From positions 106,237 through 170,236 of IMG/VR virus record IMGVR_UViG_3300020472_001862: a DNA stretch of 64,000 bases; one strand, written 5' to 3'. This document shows, piece by piece, positions 49,876-58,405 of this stretch; positions within the stretch are counted from its first letter, which is position 1, and every line of letters starts with the position of its first letter. Under the pieces are notes generated by a model that was not told the DNA's origin, did no database searches, and saw only the letters and a list, made by a program, of their open reading frames with translations. Made by a program: the position numbers and the translations under genes. This stretch comes from a virus.

Positions 49876-51349
49876 GCAAAGTAATTTATCATTTATAGTT
49901 ATGACTCTATTCTCTGCACTGGCAGTATCAGCAGTAGCTGCATACTTTTCTATTGTAGGACTTATAGCAATATTTTCTGCTCTGCCTATGTCCATACTTG
50001 CAATGGGTATAGTGTTAGAAATAGCAAAACTTGTAACAGCATCATGGGTATATCAGTATTGGGAACGAATACAGTTCATGATGAAAACATACATGATATT
50101 AGCAGTAGTCGTTCTATCCTTAATCACATCTATAGGTATATTTGGATTCCTAAGTAAAGCACATATGGACCAAGCAGCTACGGCAGGAGACGCTGGTGCA
50201 CAAGTAAGTAGAATAGAGCAATTAGTAGCAAGAGAGCAAGGCAAAATATTATCTTTAGAAGAAAGGATACAAAGAATAGATGATGGCGGTACATTAGATG
50301 TTACAGATTCTATTCGACAACAGGAAGAAATACGAGATACTGCATGGGATAGAATCCAAGGCGATATAACATACGCCGAAGAACAAATTGATAAGATTAG
50401 AGCCTCTTTAGAGTCAGATTTGGCGATAGAACAGTCAAAACTAGACGGTTTAGACGCTATAATAGCATCTTATACAAGCCAAGGTACTACTGGAAATGCC
50501 TTTAGTCGTACAGATAATGTGGCAAAGGGTTTAGAAGTAAGACAGGAACAAAAGGTAGAAAGAGATGCTATAGATCTTAAGATGAAAGAGTTACGAGATT
50601 ATGCAGAGACACAAATTGCCGGTTATCGTAACCAAATATCTCAATACAGAGCAGATACACAAGAAACAATAGATGGTGCCAATGCTGAAATAAACAGGCT
50701 GAGAGATAACGAAAGTAATGCACAAGTAGGCAGAGACGATCAAGTGGATAGCCTACAAGCACAGATAGATGAGGTGTATTTAGTTATAGAGGATTATAAC
50801 GAGGATTTATTTGAGAAGAGAGCCATCGTTAGAGAGTTAGATAATGAAGTAGGACCAGTTAAATATATTGCACAACTGATTTATGGCGAGAATGGTACAG
50901 CAGCGGTTGATTCTGCCGTACAAATTGTTATAATGCTACTTATATTTGTATTTGATCCTTTAGCTATTATATTAGTTATAGCAGCTAATTTAAGTTTTAA
51001 GGAAAGAATGGGTGGAAGGATAACAGCAATGTCAGCACCAGAGGTAGACTTTGTTGAAGAACTAACACCAGCAGATAAACCAGAGGAAGGCTCATGGGCT
51101 GCACATACAACAGCACCTCCACCAGACTTTGGTTTAGATGATAAAGTGGGTGTAACTGACGCTTTACATATTGATATGGAATTGCCACCTGATGGTACAA
51201 TGACAGAGGATATGGTAAAGAGCCAGGAAATACCTAAAGAGTTGGAGTCATGGGTATCAGACAAGTATGGTAAAGAGTCTGCCATGGACCCTAAAAAAGA
51301 AATAGATTTACAATGGTTAATTGATAAAAAGAGGAAGAAAGATGCCTAA
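49868..51349 (+). CDS. Large coiled-coil membrane protein
   Basis: 493 residues. Four hydrophobic segments: three near the N-terminus (LSFIVMTLFSALAVSAVAAY; GLIAIFSALPMSILAMGIVL; MILAVVVLSLITSIGIFGF) and one after a 200-residue coiled coil (AVQIVIMLLIFVFDPLAIIL). An acidic C-terminal tail follows. The arrangement is found in several marine T4-like phages; function unknown, possibly a membrane scaffold or lysis regulator. Confidence 0.7.
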   Translation: MVKQSNLSFIVMTLFSALAVSAVAAYFSIVGLIAIFSALPMSILAMGIVLEIAKLVTASWVYQYWERIQFMMKTYMILAVVVLSLITSIGIFGFLSKAHMDQAATAGDAGAQVSRIEQLVAREQGKILSLEERIQRIDDGGTLDVTDSIRQQEEIRDTAWDRIQGDITYAEEQIDKIRASLESDLAIEQSKLDGLDAIIASYTSQGTTGNAFSRTDNVAKGLEVRQEQKVERDAIDLKMKELRDYAETQIAGYRNQISQYRADTQETIDGANAEINRLRDNESNAQVGRDDQVDSLQAQIDEVYLVIEDYNEDLFEKRAIVRELDNEVGPVKYIAQLIYGENGTAAVDSAVQIVIMLLIFVFDPLAIILVIAANLSFKERMGGRITAMSAPEVDFVEELTPADKPEEGSWAAHTTAPPPDFGLDDKVGVTDALHIDMELPPDGTMTEDMVKSQEIPKELESWVSDKYGKESAMDPKKEIDLQWLIDKKRKKDA

Positions 51350-51671
51350 TATTACAGAGTTTCACCCAGATAGAAACAACGATGAATGGAGAAAGAGTGT
51401 AGAGGATCTACTTAAAACAGGCAATGGTAAGTTCCATTTCCAAAAAGTAGATGGAAGTTTAAGAGATATGTACTGCACACTGAACCCAAGTGTTTTACCA
51501 GAATCAGGTAATACTGAACCAGCAAGCCAGGCTAAGCCAGGTATATTAACAGTATTTGATATTGAGAAAAACGGCTGGCGTTCAATGAGATATGAAAATG
51601 TCATCGGTTTTAAGTTTTTGGGTGATCAAACAACAGATCCAGAACACCCATCATCATTTATTAGACAATAA
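51342..51671 (+). CDS. SH3-barrel (DUF2693-like) protein
   Basis: 109 residues from the ATG at 51342. KFHFQKVDGSLRDMYCTLNPSVLP and LTVFDIEKNGWRSMRYENVIGF are the two halves of the DUF2693-type small beta barrel (K-x-DG-x-x-R-x-M-x-x-TL ... VFD-x-x-x-x-WR). Nucleic acid binding is suspected for the family; not shown. It overlaps the upstream gene by 8 nt. Confidence 0.75.
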   Translation: MPNITEFHPDRNNDEWRKSVEDLLKTGNGKFHFQKVDGSLRDMYCTLNPSVLPESGNTEPASQAKPGILTVFDIEKNGWRSMRYENVIGFKFLGDQTTDPEHPSSFIRQ

Positions 51672-51680
51672 TGGTCCTAT

Positions 51681-51694
51681 AGAGTCTTGACTCT
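51681..51694. repeat. Palindrome overlapping a -35 box
   Basis: AGAGTC-TT-GACTCT overlaps the -35 hexamer at 51687-51692 and could be an operator. A GGTCCTAT element lies just upstream. Confidence 0.6.
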
Positions 51695-51715
51695 AGGTTG
51701 TACTGCGCTTATAAT
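51687..51715 (+). promoter_or_regulatory. Sigma70-type promoter
   Basis: -35 TTGACT (51687-51692), 17-bp spacer, -10 TATAAT (51710-51715). The ATG at 51746 follows an AAAGGAG ribosome-binding site. Confidence 0.85.
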
Positions 51716-51745
51716 TAGTAGTATGATTAATAAAGGAGTCCTTTC

Positions 51746-52867
51746 ATGGCAAAACGAAAACAACGAACTCAGTACTTATTGGCTGAGCCTAATTGGGCTG
51801 CACTCAGCCTAATTGAGAAAGAGGAAGAGCGACAAAAAGCCTTTCAAGACACGCAATACTGGATACACCAGGAAATAGCAAACAAAGAAACTTACAAAGA
51901 GTTTCGAGAGTGGGTTAAGAAACACTCTGGTTGGGATAAACAGTCTCAGACATCTGTACTAGGATGTCCTGACTGGCGATATCTAACAATAGGCCAGTAT
52001 GCTTTCTTTCAGAACAAGACAGGTTGGATGCCTGTTAGGTGTAAAAAATGGATTGATAATAAACTATCAGAGCTTATTGAGAAAGGTAACGAAGCTATAG
52101 CTGAAAAGAAAGAAGCTAAAAAGGTTGTTGTAATCAAACCTAAGATAATTAGAACACAATTATCTGACTTCCTATCAGCATTTGATGAGATGTTAGATCA
52201 TCTAACCGTGGGTAAAAAAGCTGGTTCTGTAGAAAGTTTACTTAGACAAATAATAATGATACCTTCAGAGTTAGCTGAGGCTCGTAGTGAAATGTCTAAA
52301 CTTAAGGATGAATTTGATGAACTTGTAAGAGTTCGTAAGATTAAAGGTGGTAGAAGTGATTGGGACGAACAACTGGTAGAAGGTTATAGTCATATCAATA
52401 CACCTAACTTAAGAAAGATTATGGCATACTTCGATGAAGGCTTACAGTCTATTGATACATACACAGCATCTAAGAAAACTGTAAGGCGTAAGAAGCCACA
52501 AGATCCTCGCAAGATAGTAGCACGATTGAGGCATTTAAAAGCAGATAAGGACTTTAATATAGCATCTATTAACCCTGTAGACATCCTAGGTAGTACCGAG
52601 GTGTGGGTATATGATGTTAAACGCCGTAGACTAGGGCTATATAAGTCTAAGGGTGATGGTGGACTAGGTGTTAAAGGCACATCTGTTACAGGCTATGATG
52701 ATGGACTATCATATGAAAAGACTTTGCGTAAGCCAGAGGAACAGCTTCCAGTAATAATGAAGAAGTCTAAGAACGCACTACATGATACAGTAGGAAAGAT
52801 AAGAGGCAAACAAATGAAAGTTAAGACTCGTATTAATCCTAACATGCTAATTCTAAAGGTACAATAA
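51746..52867 (+). CDS. Conserved protein of unknown function upstream of RNase H
   Basis: 373 residues, helical and basic. A coiled segment at about 165-205 is followed by IKGGRSDWDEQLVEGYSHINTPNLRKIMAYFDEGLQ and a C-terminal beta-rich domain (STEVWVYDVKRRRLGLYKS). Similar proteins occur in marine T4-like phages next to RNase H; no function assigned to my knowledge. Confidence 0.68.
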   Translation: MAKRKQRTQYLLAEPNWAALSLIEKEEERQKAFQDTQYWIHQEIANKETYKEFREWVKKHSGWDKQSQTSVLGCPDWRYLTIGQYAFFQNKTGWMPVRCKKWIDNKLSELIEKGNEAIAEKKEAKKVVVIKPKIIRTQLSDFLSAFDEMLDHLTVGKKAGSVESLLRQIIMIPSELAEARSEMSKLKDEFDELVRVRKIKGGRSDWDEQLVEGYSHINTPNLRKIMAYFDEGLQSIDTYTASKKTVRRKKPQDPRKIVARLRHLKADKDFNIASINPVDILGSTEVWVYDVKRRRLGLYKSKGDGGLGVKGTSVTGYDDGLSYEKTLRKPEEQLPVIMKKSKNALHDTVGKIRGKQMKVKTRINPNMLILKVQ

Positions 52868-52868
52868 C

Positions 52869-53759
52869 ATGATAGTCATAGATTATAATCAGGTGGCAAT
52901 TGGTGCTTTTATGGCAGAGATACGCAATCGTTCAGATGTAGATGTAAACTTACCTTTACTCAGACATATGATACTCAACACTATTAGATCCTATAATAAA
53001 AAACATAGAGAAGAGTTTGGTGGTGTGGTTATAGCATGTGATAACAGACATTATTGGCGTAGGCAAGTCTTTCCTCAATACAAAGCAGGTAGGAAGAGTA
53101 CAAGGGAAGCATCTAATTTAGACTGGGGTGTGATATTTGATTCTCTTAATATGGTTAGAGATGAATTGTCAGAAGTATTTCCTTATCCTTTAATAGATGT
53201 AGATGGTGCTGAGGCTGATGATGTAATAGGAACATTAGCAGAATATAGTCAGACAATAGGAGAGCCTGGGCCTTTATTTGAAGATGAAATAACACCAGAG
53301 CCTTTCCTAATTATATCAGGAGATCATGACTTTAAACAGTTACAAAAGTTTCCTAATGTAAAGCAATGGGCACCAGCACAGAAGAAGTGGGTTAAGTTAC
53401 AGGAAACTCCTGAACAATATCTCATGGAACATATTATTACAGGTGATAAAGGAGATGGCATACCTAATATGCTATCAGGAGATAATGTATTTGTAGATGG
53501 TATTAGGCAAAGTCCTGTTCGTAAGAAACTATTAGCTGAATGGAAACTACAACAACCAGAAGAATTTGTTACAGGTGAAACAGCACATGGCTGGAACCGT
53601 AATCGACTACTAATAGATTTGTCCAAAACACCAGAAGACATTAAAGAAAGTATTATACATAGTTATACGAATCAAACAAATAAGGACAAAACAGCCTTAT
53701 TAGACTATTTTGTTAAACATAATATGAGAACAATGGTTGAAGTCATTGATGAATTTTAA
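52869..53759 (+). CDS. rnh: RNase H / 5'-3' flap nuclease (T4 rnh)
   Basis: 296 residues of the T4 RNase H fold. Metal-binding acidic clusters: IVIDYNQ at the N-terminus, VIACDNRHYWRR, DVDGAEADDVIG (about 114-125) and ISGDHDFKQL (about 151-160). It removes RNA primers and flaps from lagging-strand fragments. Confidence 0.92.
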   Translation: MIVIDYNQVAIGAFMAEIRNRSDVDVNLPLLRHMILNTIRSYNKKHREEFGGVVIACDNRHYWRRQVFPQYKAGRKSTREASNLDWGVIFDSLNMVRDELSEVFPYPLIDVDGAEADDVIGTLAEYSQTIGEPGPLFEDEITPEPFLIISGDHDFKQLQKFPNVKQWAPAQKKWVKLQETPEQYLMEHIITGDKGDGIPNMLSGDNVFVDGIRQSPVRKKLLAEWKLQQPEEFVTGETAHGWNRNRLLIDLSKTPEDIKESIIHSYTNQTNKDKTALLDYFVKHNMRTMVEVIDEF

Positions 53760-53773
53760 ACAAGGAGAATAAG

Positions 53774-54265
53774 ATGGAACCAACAAAGTTTAGACAAGTT
53801 AACGAAGCTTTTGATTGGGTATTTGAAGCGCCTAAAAAGGATCAGGTTGAGAGACTTAAAACAATAGCAAGTAAGAATCAGACTATTGTTCCTTTTACAA
53901 GATGGGGCGTGGGTGCTGAACCTGTAGAGTGGGATTTACCTGAGGGAATGCCTAAAGAAACTAAAATTAAAGACGACATACCTGATGACATGGGTGAGTC
54001 TACTCTTACATTAGAGTTTAGAAGGATTAAGCAATTTACAGATCCTTCATCTAATATGGCAAACTTGCCACCATGGAAGCGTGAGATGAATTGGATGTCT
54101 ATTATTGAAGGCGTACACCACAAAGAAGCAGAGTTCTTAACAGCAGTTAAGGATAAGCAATTACTAAAACTATATCCTAAACTAGAAGCTATTCTAGGTG
54201 ATTTGGGTATTACAGAATATGTAAAGCCTAAGAAGAAGGCTCCTCGGAAGACGGCAAAGAAATAG
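53774..54265 (+). CDS. Conserved T4-like marine phage protein (unknown)
   Basis: 163 residues; AAGGAG ribosome-binding site. Characteristic: FRQVNEAFDWVFEAPKKDQVERL, a ring of acidic residues, and a Lys-rich tail (PKKKAPRKTAKK). Its 3' end overlaps the convergent gene by 38 nt. Confidence 0.7.
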   Translation: MEPTKFRQVNEAFDWVFEAPKKDQVERLKTIASKNQTIVPFTRWGVGAEPVEWDLPEGMPKETKIKDDIPDDMGESTLTLEFRRIKQFTDPSSNMANLPPWKREMNWMSIIEGVHHKEAEFLTAVKDKQLLKLYPKLEAILGDLGITEYVKPKKKAPRKTAKK

Positions 54266-54779
54266 TATCAGGTTTATACTTATCATAAAACCTACCCCAC
54301 TGATATCCTTCAGGTAACGGTTCAGTTACTGGTATCGTAGTAGTTACACCTTCAGGTGATACACACCAACGACGCTTAACCTTAAAGTTAGAAGCATAAG
54401 ACATTTTTATACGAGTATCTTTACTGTGGCTCCTGCCATACATTGGATTGTTCTCACCGCCTCGAGTATTAGTCATAGTCTTAGATACTTTCTCTCTAAA
54501 CTCTGGGCTCCTACCATTCTTTACTGCTGGATGATTCTCACCTAACTTAGCCTGTCTTATTCTTTCCAGGCCTTCAGGTGTGTGATGTTTAGTTCTTTCT
54601 CGAGCTGTATCGTTTACAATAGGTAATCCTAGATGTAGTGCATGCTCTCTTATTTGTTCAATAGTAGAGAACCTTCTTATCAGTTCACGAGGCTTTGGAA
54701 CATCTTGTACATGATTGTTGTCTACGATATATAGACTGCCTTTGTGATTAAATAGAAAGAATAACGAAGCTTTGGACAT
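54228..54779 (-). CDS. NUMOD3-containing homing-endonuclease-like protein
   Basis: 183 residues. HTPEGLERIRQAKLGENHP and GGENNPMYGRSHSKDTRIKMS are two NUMOD3-type DNA-binding repeats, the modules found in GIY-YIG and HNH homing endonucleases. No catalytic domain is seen at the N-terminus, so it may be a degraded homing endonuclease or a DNA-binding remnant. It is coupled to the upstream minus-strand gene by a TAATG overlap. Confidence 0.72.
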   Translation of the reverse strand: MSKASLFFLFNHKGSLYIVDNNHVQDVPKPRELIRRFSTIEQIREHALHLGLPIVNDTARERTKHHTPEGLERIRQAKLGENHPAVKNGRSPEFREKVSKTMTNTRGGENNPMYGRSHSKDTRIKMSYASNFKVKRRWCVSPEGVTTTIPVTEPLPEGYQWGRFYDKYKPDTISLPSSEEPSS

Positions 54780-56380
54780 TATGTACTAATACCTAGAGCT
54801 TTTAATTTACTATCATCTAAAGCAGGATCGTCTATGTTAGATCCTCTTGATATTGCTTTTGTAAGTCCTACCTTTTTCTCGAATATAGTTCTATAAAATG
54901 GGCCTGATACTTTTTCCTCGCCTCTTTTAACACGAATAGCTATTAGTTCCAGATGTTTATTTTTGTTGTCAGGATCTTTCATTGTTATAATCATAGAACA
55001 TAAGTCTTCATCACCATCAGTAAAGTTTCTAGCTTTGTTTACTTTAAATGTAACAGATAAACCATCGGCAAACACCTCATCTAATTTTAAAGCATCCAAG
55101 TTATAGATGTGTGAGTCTCCTTTATTATTATCAACAAGTACGACACCCATCTCTATTGCTTTAGAATCTTTACCTTGGGATAAATGTTTCCATAATGTGT
55201 CTTTAAAGTTTTTAGCACCGTCCTTTGTAGATAGTGCGTTAGTTAGTTTATTATTACCTGTATTGGTTGCTTCTCTAGTTTCCTTACTATATGTTACACC
55301 ACACTCTGCAGCCCACATACTTCTCATGGCAGCAGCAGCATCAGACCAATTGTCTTTAGTTACCATATTACTCTTCCAATTCTTTTTAGTATATTTAGGA
55401 TTCTTAATACCAAACCATTCTTCCATAACTTTTGCTGTACTCTCCCAGATGTTGGTTTCAGACATCTGTCCAAACTGTCCAACGCCTCCAAACTTAGCAG
55501 ATATTCTCATTATATCTACAGTTTCATCTACACCATGGTGATTGTTAGCAGTTACTCTTATGTCTACTTTTGTTTCAGATTGTCCTGTTTCACCTTCAGC
55601 ATTTATTTTAACCTCATTATATACACCATTGTTATACATTGAATCTGCCCATGCTCTAGTACTTGTGCCTCCTCTTTGGTTAACAAAATTAAGAGCACCT
55701 GTTATCATGTTACCACCACTAGGCTTATTATTATATTTAGGAACAGCTTTACCTTTCCAAAAATCCCATAAGTCAGGATCATATAATGCGTCAGCGTCTA
55801 TCTTTTTCAATCCATACTCCCACCATATATCATCTTTCAATGCTTCTTTACCAGGCCAACCAGATCTTTGTGCGCTATCTAATCCTTTGTTGTCTCCAGG
55901 ACCCCAGATTTTACCTTCATGTCCTTCGTCTTTCATTTCTCCCATTATAAAATTATATAGCTGGTTCTCGGTTATATTCTGTCTGTCTTTGTTTATAAAC
56001 CTAAGGTATATAGCAGCTCCTGTAACTCCCTCATTAACACCGCCCCTGTTAAACTTAGTAGGATATACACCACCATCACTACCTTTAAACTCCTCTGTCT
56101 TTTGTAGTTTACCTAAAGGTAAATCTGTACCATCTTTGAGAACATACTTATGTCCTTTGCCTTGATCTAAATAAGTTTTAAAAACAGACTCGCTAGTTAT
56201 TTGTGAGAGAGGCTTTACTGTATCAACATTGCCAACTTTATAACTTAGACTGCCTCCATGTAAAGATACCTTACCACCATCTTCTAATTCTAATTTAGAT
56301 GTAACAGACTTAGCCTTTTCCAGTAGTTTCTTACGATATTCACCGTTTTTCCGTAATGTAGCTCTATCTAATGTTGCCAT
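54779..56380 (-). CDS. Unknown minus-strand protein, possibly nuclease-like
   Basis: 533 residues. The central part has KVDIRVTANNHHGVDETVDIMRISAKFGGVGQFGQMSETN (shown to its key residues: Asp-x-Arg ... Ser-x-Lys, then GQFGQ); similar SxK-GQFGQ segments occur in phage proteins that I suspect of nuclease folds. WWEYGLKKIDADALYDPDLWDFW is Trp-rich. The start has an AGGAG site on the minus strand. Function unknown. Insertion of this gene with the NUMOD3 gene is the only clear minus-strand block. Confidence 0.65.
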   Translation of the reverse strand: MATLDRATLRKNGEYRKKLLEKAKSVTSKLELEDGGKVSLHGGSLSYKVGNVDTVKPLSQITSESVFKTYLDQGKGHKYVLKDGTDLPLGKLQKTEEFKGSDGGVYPTKFNRGGVNEGVTGAAIYLRFINKDRQNITENQLYNFIMGEMKDEGHEGKIWGPGDNKGLDSAQRSGWPGKEALKDDIWWEYGLKKIDADALYDPDLWDFWKGKAVPKYNNKPSGGNMITGALNFVNQRGGTSTRAWADSMYNNGVYNEVKINAEGETGQSETKVDIRVTANNHHGVDETVDIMRISAKFGGVGQFGQMSETNIWESTAKVMEEWFGIKNPKYTKKNWKSNMVTKDNWSDAAAAMRSMWAAECGVTYSKETREATNTGNNKLTNALSTKDGAKNFKDTLWKHLSQGKDSKAIEMGVVLVDNNKGDSHIYNLDALKLDEVFADGLSVTFKVNKARNFTDGDEDLCSMIITMKDPDNKNKHLELIAIRVKRGEEKVSGPFYRTIFEKKVGLTKAISRGSNIDDPALDDSKLKALGIST

Positions 56381-56401
56381 GTATTTCTCCTATTTGTTAA
56401 C

Positions 56402-56430
56402 AGTATGCACTTTAGGGCACCAAATGTCAA
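56402..56430 (-). promoter_or_regulatory. Minus-strand sigma70-type promoter
   Basis: On the minus strand: -35 TTGACA (56430-56425), 17-bp spacer, -10 CATACT (56407-56402), preceded by AAAGTG, as in the plus-strand family. It drives the 56380 gene. Confidence 0.75.
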
Positions 56431-56448
56431 CCTAATGTTTCTATTATT

Positions 56449-56456
56449 TATAAATA
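56449..56456 (+). promoter_or_regulatory. T4-type late promoter (TATAAATA)
   Basis: Perfect octamer 29 nt before the ATG at 56486, which has AAAGGAG. Confidence 0.65.
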
Positions 56457-56485
56457 AGAATAGGACTTATATAAAAGGAGATATC

Positions 56486-56986
56486 ATGAGTAAGTTTAAT
56501 AAACTACTAGATGCTAAATTTGAACCGCCTAAAAGGTGGACATTAGACTCTAGTTTAATCTTTGATAGTGATAAACTGTCCGAGAGCGATAGTGCTATAC
56601 TTAAACAAGTAGGCGCTAAAGTAACAAAAGCAGGCAAAATCACAGCAAAGAAAGGTTTCAAGACAGACCTAGCTTCAGTACCTAGAATTGCCTGGAACAT
56701 CATTGCACCGTTCGATATTGCTAGATCAGCAGTAATACACGATGCATTATATTCTGCTATCAGGGAATACAGAGAGGCTAATGGCTATCATGTAGGATCT
56801 GGAGGCTCTAATGAAACACAAGAATCCAAAGATGTTTCAGCTAAAGCTAAGAAAGTAGCAGACAAAGTATTTCTTGAGGCAATGTTGGAGTCTTCTCCAC
56901 CTATTGCTAACTGGAAAGCATACGCTTCATACTATTCAGTCGTACTGTTTGGTAGATGGAGCATTATCCCAAGGGAAACCGACTAA
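56486..56986 (+). CDS. DUF1353 family protein
   Basis: 166 residues from the ATG at 56486; a frame open further upstream lacks a ribosome-binding site. KGFKTDLASVPRIAWNIIAPFDIARSAVIHDALYSA is the DUF1353 signature (TDLASVPR ... A-x-x-HD-x-LY). The family is common in phages near lysis or tail genes; function unknown, although a peptidase-like fold has been proposed for it. Confidence 0.82.
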   Translation: MSKFNKLLDAKFEPPKRWTLDSSLIFDSDKLSESDSAILKQVGAKVTKAGKITAKKGFKTDLASVPRIAWNIIAPFDIARSAVIHDALYSAIREYREANGYHVGSGGSNETQESKDVSAKAKKVADKVFLEAMLESSPPIANWKAYASYYSVVLFGRWSIIPRETD

Positions 56987-57006
56987 TAATAATATAGGAG
57001 AATATT

Positions 57007-57183
57007 ATGGCGACACATGACGCAATCGTAGAAGCCTTTAACACTTACCTATCAGAGTCTGAGAACTTTGAAAATAACAATGTTAAAGCATCAGCAGCTA
57101 GAGCTAGGAAGGCTCTTATGGAAATAACCAAAGCAGCTAAAACCCGTCGAGGAGAGATCCAAGACAGAAAAAATAATCTATAG
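57007..57183 (+). CDS. Small conserved helical basic protein
   Basis: 58 residues; AGGAG site. IVEAFNTYLSESENFENNNVKASAARARKALMEITKAAKTRR is a conserved small-protein pattern in marine T4-like phages. It could bind DNA. Too short for length-limited ORF calling. Confidence 0.65.
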   Translation: MATHDAIVEAFNTYLSESENFENNNVKASAARARKALMEITKAAKTRRGEIQDRKNNL

Positions 57184-57192
57184 GAGGCAATT

Positions 57193-57357
57193 ATGCTAGA
57201 TATTATAAAGTCTCGATTAAAAGAGAGAACATCATGGGATGGTATTACCATCATAGGGGTTTCATTATTAATACTCGTGGCAGCACCCATAGTTAAATTA
57301 TTAGCTTGGCCAGCATTGGCTTATGGCATCTGGACATTGGTTAAATCAGAAGACTAA
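57193..57357 (+). CDS. Small membrane protein
   Basis: 54 residues; TAGGAGG site 6 nt upstream. Polar head with KSRLKERTSW, then hydrophobic segments (ITIIGVSLLILVAAPIVKLLA; WPALAYGIWTLV). Unrecognised. Confidence 0.58.
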   Translation: MLDIIKSRLKERTSWDGITIIGVSLLILVAAPIVKLLAWPALAYGIWTLVKSED

Positions 57358-57364
57358 TCCAGCA

Positions 57365-57426
57365 GGTTCTGGTCCATGTCTCAAGCGTAACGGGAATCGT
57401 TATACTTGTTTCATAGGACCAAAACC
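57365..57426 (+). other. Long imperfect hairpin (structured RNA or operator)
   Basis: The left arm starts GGTTCTGGTCC (57365-) and the right arm ends GGACCAAAACC (-57426); about 28 positions pair with few mismatches around a GGAAT loop, including inner TAACG/CGTTA. It sits just upstream of the promoter at 57438. See findings. Confidence 0.65.
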
Positions 57427-57437
57427 ACTATTTAATC

Positions 57438-57466
57438 TTGACTTTTACTTCAACAGAGTGCATAAT
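57438..57466 (+). promoter_or_regulatory. Sigma70-type promoter
   Basis: -35 TTGACT (57438-57443), 17-bp spacer ending AGAGTG, -10 CATAAT (57461-57466). The ATG at 57496 follows AGTGAGG. Confidence 0.88.
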
Positions 57467-57495
57467 AGTAAACATAATATAAAAAGTGAGGTTAT

Positions 57496-57783
57496 ATGAC
57501 ACAATATATGGAATCAGTATACAGACAAAAAGTTAAATTAGACGCTGAGAAGTGGGCTAATGGTGTGAAATGTATACATGCACATCAGTTGAAATCTATG
57601 TGGTATGATGACAGGCCACAGGATACAGACCTAAGTCCTGTAATGGACATTCAATACAACGACGGTAGAATCCAAAGAACTATTGTTAAAACAAAAGAAG
57701 TTATTTGGATGAACGGTTCGAAACAACTAACTGGCGAGGAGCTAATATATGAGTTTGAAAGAAACGGCGGAAACAGGTCTTAA
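57496..57783 (+). CDS. Hypothetical protein
   Basis: 95 residues. Basic helix then beta strands (MDIQYNDGRIQRTIVKTKEVIWMNGSKQLTG). Not recognised. First gene after a strong promoter; overlaps the next by 35 nt. Confidence 0.62.
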   Translation: MTQYMESVYRQKVKLDAEKWANGVKCIHAHQLKSMWYDDRPQDTDLSPVMDIQYNDGRIQRTIVKTKEVIWMNGSKQLTGEELIYEFERNGGNRS

Positions 57784-57940
57784 GCCAGACCCAAAACAAA
57801 TAGCAGAAGCTATCCGTAGAATGTCTGCTCAAGAATTAGCAGCACTAGTCTCAGCATTATGTGAAGACAACATGGGCAGTAAACTAGAACATGCTCTTTC
57901 ATATGAGAACTTAGACAAACAATTTCAGTCTGGAATATAG
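57749..57940 (+). CDS. Small helical protein
   Basis: 63 residues, helical (PDPKQIAEAIRRMSAQELAALVSAL). The overlap with its neighbour suggests coupling. No family recognised. Confidence 0.58.
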   Translation: MSLKETAETGLKPDPKQIAEAIRRMSAQELAALVSALCEDNMGSKLEHALSYENLDKQFQSGI

Positions 57941-57943
57941 CTT

Positions 57944-58405
57944 ATGCACCCATGTAATATTATAAATGTTACAGGGGGCTTTAAAACACAAAGGCAGAGA
58001 GTTTTAGATGTTATGTCTTTTTGTGTAGATGAAATGCTCCCTCTCCATAGAACATTAGATATAGAAGTACACCTAGGCAACTATGAGAAGACACAAAACA
58101 TCATGGGACAATGCCTACATGTAGATACTAATGAATTCTACATTGACATAGACAACAAACAAAACCTATACGATCTTATTCTAACCACATGCCATGAGAT
58201 GGTACATGTAAAACAATATTGTCGTAAGGAACTGACAGAGAAATTCCCTAAGAGTTTTTGGTTTGGCAAGGAACATAAGGATGGCAGATGTTATCCATGG
58301 GAGCTAGAGGCATGGAAAATGCAGTCAAAGCTCGCTCATAAGTACATAAAAGAACACACCAATTACACGATAAAGGCAGTAAAATCGCTTGACAAAAGGT
58401 CCTAA
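57944..58405 (+). CDS. SprT-like zinc metallopeptidase
   Basis: 153 residues. TTCHEMVHVKQY (HExxH, about 87-91) and, 30 residues later, PWELEAW with the third-ligand Glu give a gluzincin-like zinc site. A similar small phage family exists. It could cleave or bind DNA-associated proteins. The sigma70-type promoter for the next gene lies inside its 3' end. Confidence 0.75.
   Translation: MHPCNIINVTGGFKTQRQRVLDVMSFCVDEMLPLHRTLDIEVHLGNYEKTQNIMGQCLHVDTNEFYIDIDNKQNLYDLILTTCHEMVHVKQYCRKELTEKFPKSFWFGKEHKDGRCYPWELEAWKMQSKLAHKYIKEHTNYTIKAVKSLDKRS

Noticed and set aside
55107-56165. Two long hydrophobic plus-strand frames
   Set aside because: They are antisense to the 533-residue minus-strand gene, which has a promoter, a ribosome-binding site and normal composition.
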